A stretch of DNA of 64,000 nt. It comes from Chondrosia reniformis. Taxonomy: Eukaryota; Porifera; Demospongiae; Chondrillida; Chondrillidae. Location of the stretch: assembly GCA_947172415.1 (NCBI GenBank), contig OX359199.1, positions 2,506,001 through 2,570,000 of the forward strand, in the 5' to 3' direction. The notes under the pieces were generated by a model. That model was not told where the DNA came from. It searched no databases and saw only the letters and a list, made by a program, of their open reading frames with translations. Positions 60,801-64,000 of this stretch are shown piece by piece. Position 1 is the stretch's first letter. Every line of letters begins with the position of its first letter. The translations under genes were made by a program, and so were the position numbers.

Positions 60801-62543
60801 CAATATGAACCTTGAGACTTGGAGTTGCCTAAAGAAGTCATGTTGCTGTTGGTCGATAATTTCAGTATCTCATTGTGATCACAACAAATACTCCCTATCA
60901 TTTCATGATTGGGTATTATATATATATTTAAATATTATTTGATCCTTTTCATTAGCAGGCACACAACCTGGCCATGTTCCAGATTGCAATTTACACAGCT
61001 AAGGGTATTCCTACATTTACTGGTAAGCCACAAACATTAGGTCTTAGGCAGTAACCACAAAGGTGACCAATTATTTTGAGAAGAAGCAGAAGAGGATTTA
61101 TATCGAGAGTTTGCCCTCTTTCATCAACAAATGATTAAAGACTACATCACTTATAAAGATGTTAATGCATAAACAAGTTATAAAGAGTGTTTTATACAGT
61201 ACTAGTTATAGTATTTAAATTCACACCACTGACTAATTAAGAGTAAGACAGTTGTCAATAACAGTATCAATTTTCACATTTAAGGTGACACCCAAAAAGT
61301 TAATGTGAGTGTGGTATTCATAAATAGGAGCTAAGACACATCTAAGAAGATGAGCTAAATGTTAGCTCATAAGTTCTTCATGCCATATATTTATATCTGA
61401 AGTAACAGGAGCCAAAAGTTTGTGAGATGAATTTAAACTTTCTTGTAACAGGTAGAAAATTAGGATGTGATATGAATGCATTAAAAACCAATTTGAGAAT
61501 AAACACATATGAATGTTGGAAGCAGACACAATCCATTTTCTATACCCAATTGTAATGAAACCTTGTTCACACAATATGGCAAGATGCAGATATTAGGTCA
61601 AGCCATAAACATACTTTCCTACACATGGATTAGAGACAATCTTTAGAATTGCAGTCTAACAGATTATGAAATGAATGGAAAATATTAGCAAATAATGATC
61701 TTACACATTAAAACTTTCAGAGTGTACATTTACCAATGAAACAATTATGATCAATGCAACCTCTCAATGCCTATAAGAACTAGCTGTACAGTAATTAGTA
61801 CTGCTACCTACAGTCTGTAGTAAAAAGAATTTAGGTTAAACTCATCGTTTGTTCTCATAACAATAAGGATGGATGGCACTCAGGGTAGACACACATAATC
61901 AAGTATATTCACAAGTTTTCATTTATCAGTGAATGAGTGTCACATAACTCACTAGGTAGGTAATAGGGGGTTATAGGCACAAATTAAGACATTCACTAAT
62001 AGCATATCAACAGGTGTAGAACATGTACGCTCTGACGGTCATCTGGGCAAGCCATGGCTACACACAGACGCCATGTTGCGCTGTCTAAAACAGCCAACAT
62101 TCGTCATTCGATAGAATGGTTAACAACCATACAAAATTAAAGTTTATTGTTCTAAAGTCCTAATGTGTTTACGTCCGTGTTATTGATATCAAGGCGAAAC
62201 GACTTGTTTGTAGGGGTAATCGGACGAATAGAGTACGCGGAAAGGTTTAATCACCATGCAAAACTTCAAAGAGACCGACACGGTTCTCTTGTAAGCTTTA
62301 AACTTAACAGATAAAGCGCGCTTCTAGAACTTTAAACAAACTAATGATTAAAAGTACAAAACTCTCAAAATGAATCATTTTGTATTATGCAAAACTAAAA
62401 CTTCCTACAAGGTCCGTAACAAAGGGGCGACCACACACACACATAGAACAATACTACGTAAAAAGGAGTTTGCCGGATGTAGGATGGCAGGCTCACCTCG
62501 TTTGATGGCGATTAATAGGAGCTCTAACAGCAGTAACAGACAT
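48866..62543 (-). CDS. Cordon-bleu-like actin regulator with N-terminal EVH1-like domain
   Basis: Eleven exons: 62543-62497, 60472-60271, 59662-59537, 58456-58400, 55829-55747, 54582-54396, 53808-53586, 53002-52911, 52787-50010, 49764-49650, 48912-48866; 1318 aa, phases exact. Residues ~28-137 fit an EVH1/PH fold (LTGKLFRGSNKSWTQVGANV, then QPDLHSFRCQTPALAQQLEN LL). Next are two ubiquitin-like units as in cordon-bleu: ITVHGLFILIAARRRLDPDC and LTVKLPSGLETYIQIKEQRK. KRAP-like motifs PKRSAPPPPKK (~340) and KPKRHAPPPPR (~425) follow. A long proline/serine region, a coiled coil (EKLKRRQEKIKTMEVEAEMR) and a Gln-rich stretch lead to a weakly WH2-like end (EQVLYTAMKDRRGQLETS). Likely cytoplasmic actin organiser. 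The stop overlaps AATAAA (TGAATAAA). Confidence 0.8.
49163..49548. mobile_element. Non-autonomous inverted-repeat DNA transposon
   Basis: The left end CAGGGCCGTACCTA and right end (complement of TATGTACGGCCCTG) are inverted. They are flanked by CCATT at 49158-49162 and 49549-49553. The interior next to each end has a C-run (CTGCCCCCCC and TTGCCCCCCC). No ORF of note. A hAT-like origin is possible, although a 5-bp duplication is short for hAT. It sits in the last intron of the cordon-bleu-like gene. Confidence 0.65.
56120..56271. repeat. Foldback repeat D
   Basis: The arms ATGAGAATAAAG-CTTGTTGAGC ... AATTTACTAATTCT and their complements enclose the central CGCCTCAAGCCGGAGGTCTT CATCAG. Minus-strand boxes are CTGATGA and a decayed GAGGC. 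The outer segment ATGATCGCAACAAGCACTCC matches the family at 24476. It is in an intron of the cordon-bleu-like gene. Confidence 0.7.
56730..57312. repeat. (CA)-rich compound minisatellite
   Basis: Repeats of CACACATATAGACACACACT TGT and variants with CACACATGCC, period about 22-24 bp, fill this stretch. Minus-strand open frames (CVYMCVACVCL-like) arise from the repeat and are not genes. Intron of the cordon-bleu-like gene. Confidence 0.9.
60529..60707. repeat. Foldback repeat E
   Basis: The ~67-bp arms 60529-60596 and 60641-60707 are near-perfect complements (TTATCTTTGGAAAGGGTCAT ... GACGCAGTTTTTTTATTCTT). The 44-bp loop contains AAACGTTTCGACCCTGGGGG TTTTCTTCAGTGA. Minus-strand boxes are CTGAAGA and GAAAC. 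Intron 1 of the cordon-bleu-like gene. Confidence 0.85.
60724..60900. repeat. Foldback repeat F
   Basis: The arms GAGATACTGAGATTATTGAG CAACAGCAACATGA and complement (60837-60872) flank a loop with CGCTTCCACCCCAAGGTCTT CATCAG. An outer ATTGTGATCACAACAAATAC TCCC segment matches repeat B. Repeats E and F are only about 17 bp apart. Confidence 0.8.
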
Positions 62544-63267
62544 CGTGAAAAGGTTCTTTTAAAACGCACCAACCACACAAGTTACTCCTTGATCGAGTTG
62601 CTTGCGTCGTCAGTTCGAATCAAGGGGCGTGACGGGAGTAATTAGTGACAAACAGGTAAAAGATGGCTGCCTAATTTAGTGCTAATCTATGAGTCACACA
62701 TTAGCTAGCTGCCGATTGAGGTGTTGTATATAGATGACCAAATTTGGAAGTACATTGGATAACGGTAAGTGGTGATCTTAAATTCAGTAAAAGACATTAA
62801 ACCTAGGTAACTACCCCTGTAACTACCTGGAGTCATTCGAATGTGTTTGTATAACCCAAAAAGCAGAAATGCATTATCGATCGTGTGAAATGTTGATCAA
62901 AGGCGTCATATTGGTATAATTAGCAAATAATCAGCTTTGTACACACATGCAGTGAGCTATAATACGTATACGATTCACCACCTTAATTATCAGATCTTAA
63001 ACTTGCATAAATACCTATTATTTATCAATTATATTTCCATTTTCATTTGTTTATCAATTCATTTTCAAGGCATATATTTAAATATTTGGTATTCAAGACA
63101 GCTCAATCAAGCTCATGTTATATATCTATAATATATTATAAATGTATCATAATTATATATAAATAATGTATACTTAACATGTATAGAATGTATATTTACA
63201 GACATCCAAACAACAACAGATAAACAACATGAGGTCCTCAAGAACAAGACACTAGTATGTTAGATTA
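62544..63267. promoter_or_regulatory. Upstream region of the cordon-bleu-like gene
   Basis: About 720 bp between its start codon and the stop of the next minus-strand gene. The first ~110 bp is less AT-rich than the rest (CGTCACGCCCCTTGATTCGA on the minus strand) and is the likely core promoter/5' UTR. The distal part is AT-rich. No specific site identified. Confidence 0.45.
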
Positions 63268-63847
63268 TTAATTTGATTTTTCCAATTGTGATTGATTATT
63301 AATATTGCTGCTCTGGGAAGGTCCTTCAGATAATCTCTTCATTAGTTCTGCCAATTGCTCCTTCTCTTGTAGAGTTAATGTGTTCAAGATTGCCTTCTGG
63401 TCATTCTGAGCTGCTAAGAGCTCCTGATGATTCGAGGGCTGGCTCTGCTGCAGTTCTGCAATAACCTTTGACACTCTAAGTAAGTCTGCTAGTCTGTTAG
63501 TCATCTGAGGAAATAGGTGTACCATTTCTGGTTGACTAGCTGCTGGTTGTGGAGAAGGCTTCTTAGCCGTATGCTCATCCAATGACTTCAATATTCCTGT
63601 CTTCATTGGAGGGCTGGGAGGCATAGGTATGCTAATAGATGGCTTCTGATCCATTTGAACTTGTTGAGTAATTTTAACAGTTTCCAGTGAAGGAAGACTT
63701 TGACTGGAACCTCTTCGAACATCCTTCAGCAAAGGAGCAGGAGGCAGTTCCTTCCGTGGCTTCTTGGCATCCCCAGCTACAGCTTCTTCCTTCTTCTTCT
63801 TTTGTTTCTTGGACCACATCTCATGACAATCTTGCTCCTTTGGCAGA
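63268..63847 (-). CDS. Terminal exon of an unrecognised gene (partial at right edge)
   Basis: A frame enters from an acceptor TTATGTAG at 63848 (phase 2) and runs 193 codons to TAA at 63268. It reads LPKEQDCHEMWSKKQKKKKE, then basic/proline-rich stretches with KELPPAPLLKDV and PPSPPMKTGILKSLDEH, then a helical Gln-rich tail (AELQQSQPSNHQELLAAQND). An internal ATG (MWSKK) opens the stretch but is unlikely to be the start, since the frame is open upstream to a good acceptor. It looks like the C-terminal tail of a scaffold or adaptor. The upstream exons lie beyond the window. Confidence 0.6.
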
Positions 63848-64000
63848 CTACATAATTTGGTTACCAGAGAATTCAGGCAGAAAACATAAGTATTTGATTG
63901 TTATTTAGTATTAAGAAAAAACTTTATTTTACTTTATATAGTATAAACTTTCAAAATGAGTGTCATTAAGGAACCTATGCAAAGGAATAACATATGTAGG

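Noticed and set aside
62370-62645. 91-codon plus-strand frame
   Set aside because: Overlaps the first exon and promoter of the cordon-bleu-like gene on the other strand; low-complexity translation.

Overview
This is eukaryotic, AT-rich DNA with small to medium introns bounded by ordinary GT-AG sites. Microsatellites, (TACG/TATA)n tracts and foldback repeats are abundant. The gene set (P450, dihydropyrimidinase, death-fold proteins, fibronectin-type exons, a cordon-bleu-like actin regulator) is metazoan. The tight gene spacing, short 3' ends and overall style suggest a demosponge such as Amphimedon. That is an inference from style and gene content; no database was searched.

Layout. 1-608: the first exon of an unrecognised acidic protein (minus), with a LINE reverse-transcriptase fragment in or beyond its first intron. 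609-3444: no gene seen; holds a 375-bp near-perfect hairpin. 3445-13527 (minus): a secreted tandem fibronectin-III protein, one domain per exon, whose introns carry a hAT-like fossil, a pogo-like element, a PHD-type LINE ORF1, a TA-flanked MITE, a 507-bp foldback and a strong hammerhead-ribozyme candidate. 13618-14924 (plus): YAE1. 15108-22962 (plus): a 13-exon cytochrome P450 with a LINE fragment, an integrase-bearing fossil and a large minisatellite in its introns. 23465-27493 (minus): a dcd1/C45-type Ntn hydrolase. 27555-28814 (plus): a small BORCS7-like protein. 30285-33678 (minus): dihydropyrimidinase. 34205-35481 (plus): a protein with two CARD-like death folds. 36698-40489 (minus): about 20 ankyrin repeats plus three death domains in one exon. 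42642-47265 (minus): a large glycine-rich protein with a WW-like motif. 48866-62543 (minus): an EVH1-like plus cordon-bleu-like actin regulator. 63268-63847 (minus): the last exon of a gene cut by the right edge.

Genes working together. Most are unrelated housekeeping or metabolic genes. Two pairs are head-to-head with coding starts 61-90 bp apart (FN3/YAE1 and Ntn hydrolase/BORCS7-like), so each pair probably shares a bidirectional promoter. The two death-fold genes are tail-to-tail neighbours, which fits, but does not prove, a local innate-immunity or cell-death signalling cluster.

Exon boundaries were built by hand from splice-site consensus, reading-phase continuity and family similarity. 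Phases add up exactly for every complete gene model listed. Transcription starts, UTR exons and most 3' ends are not determined.
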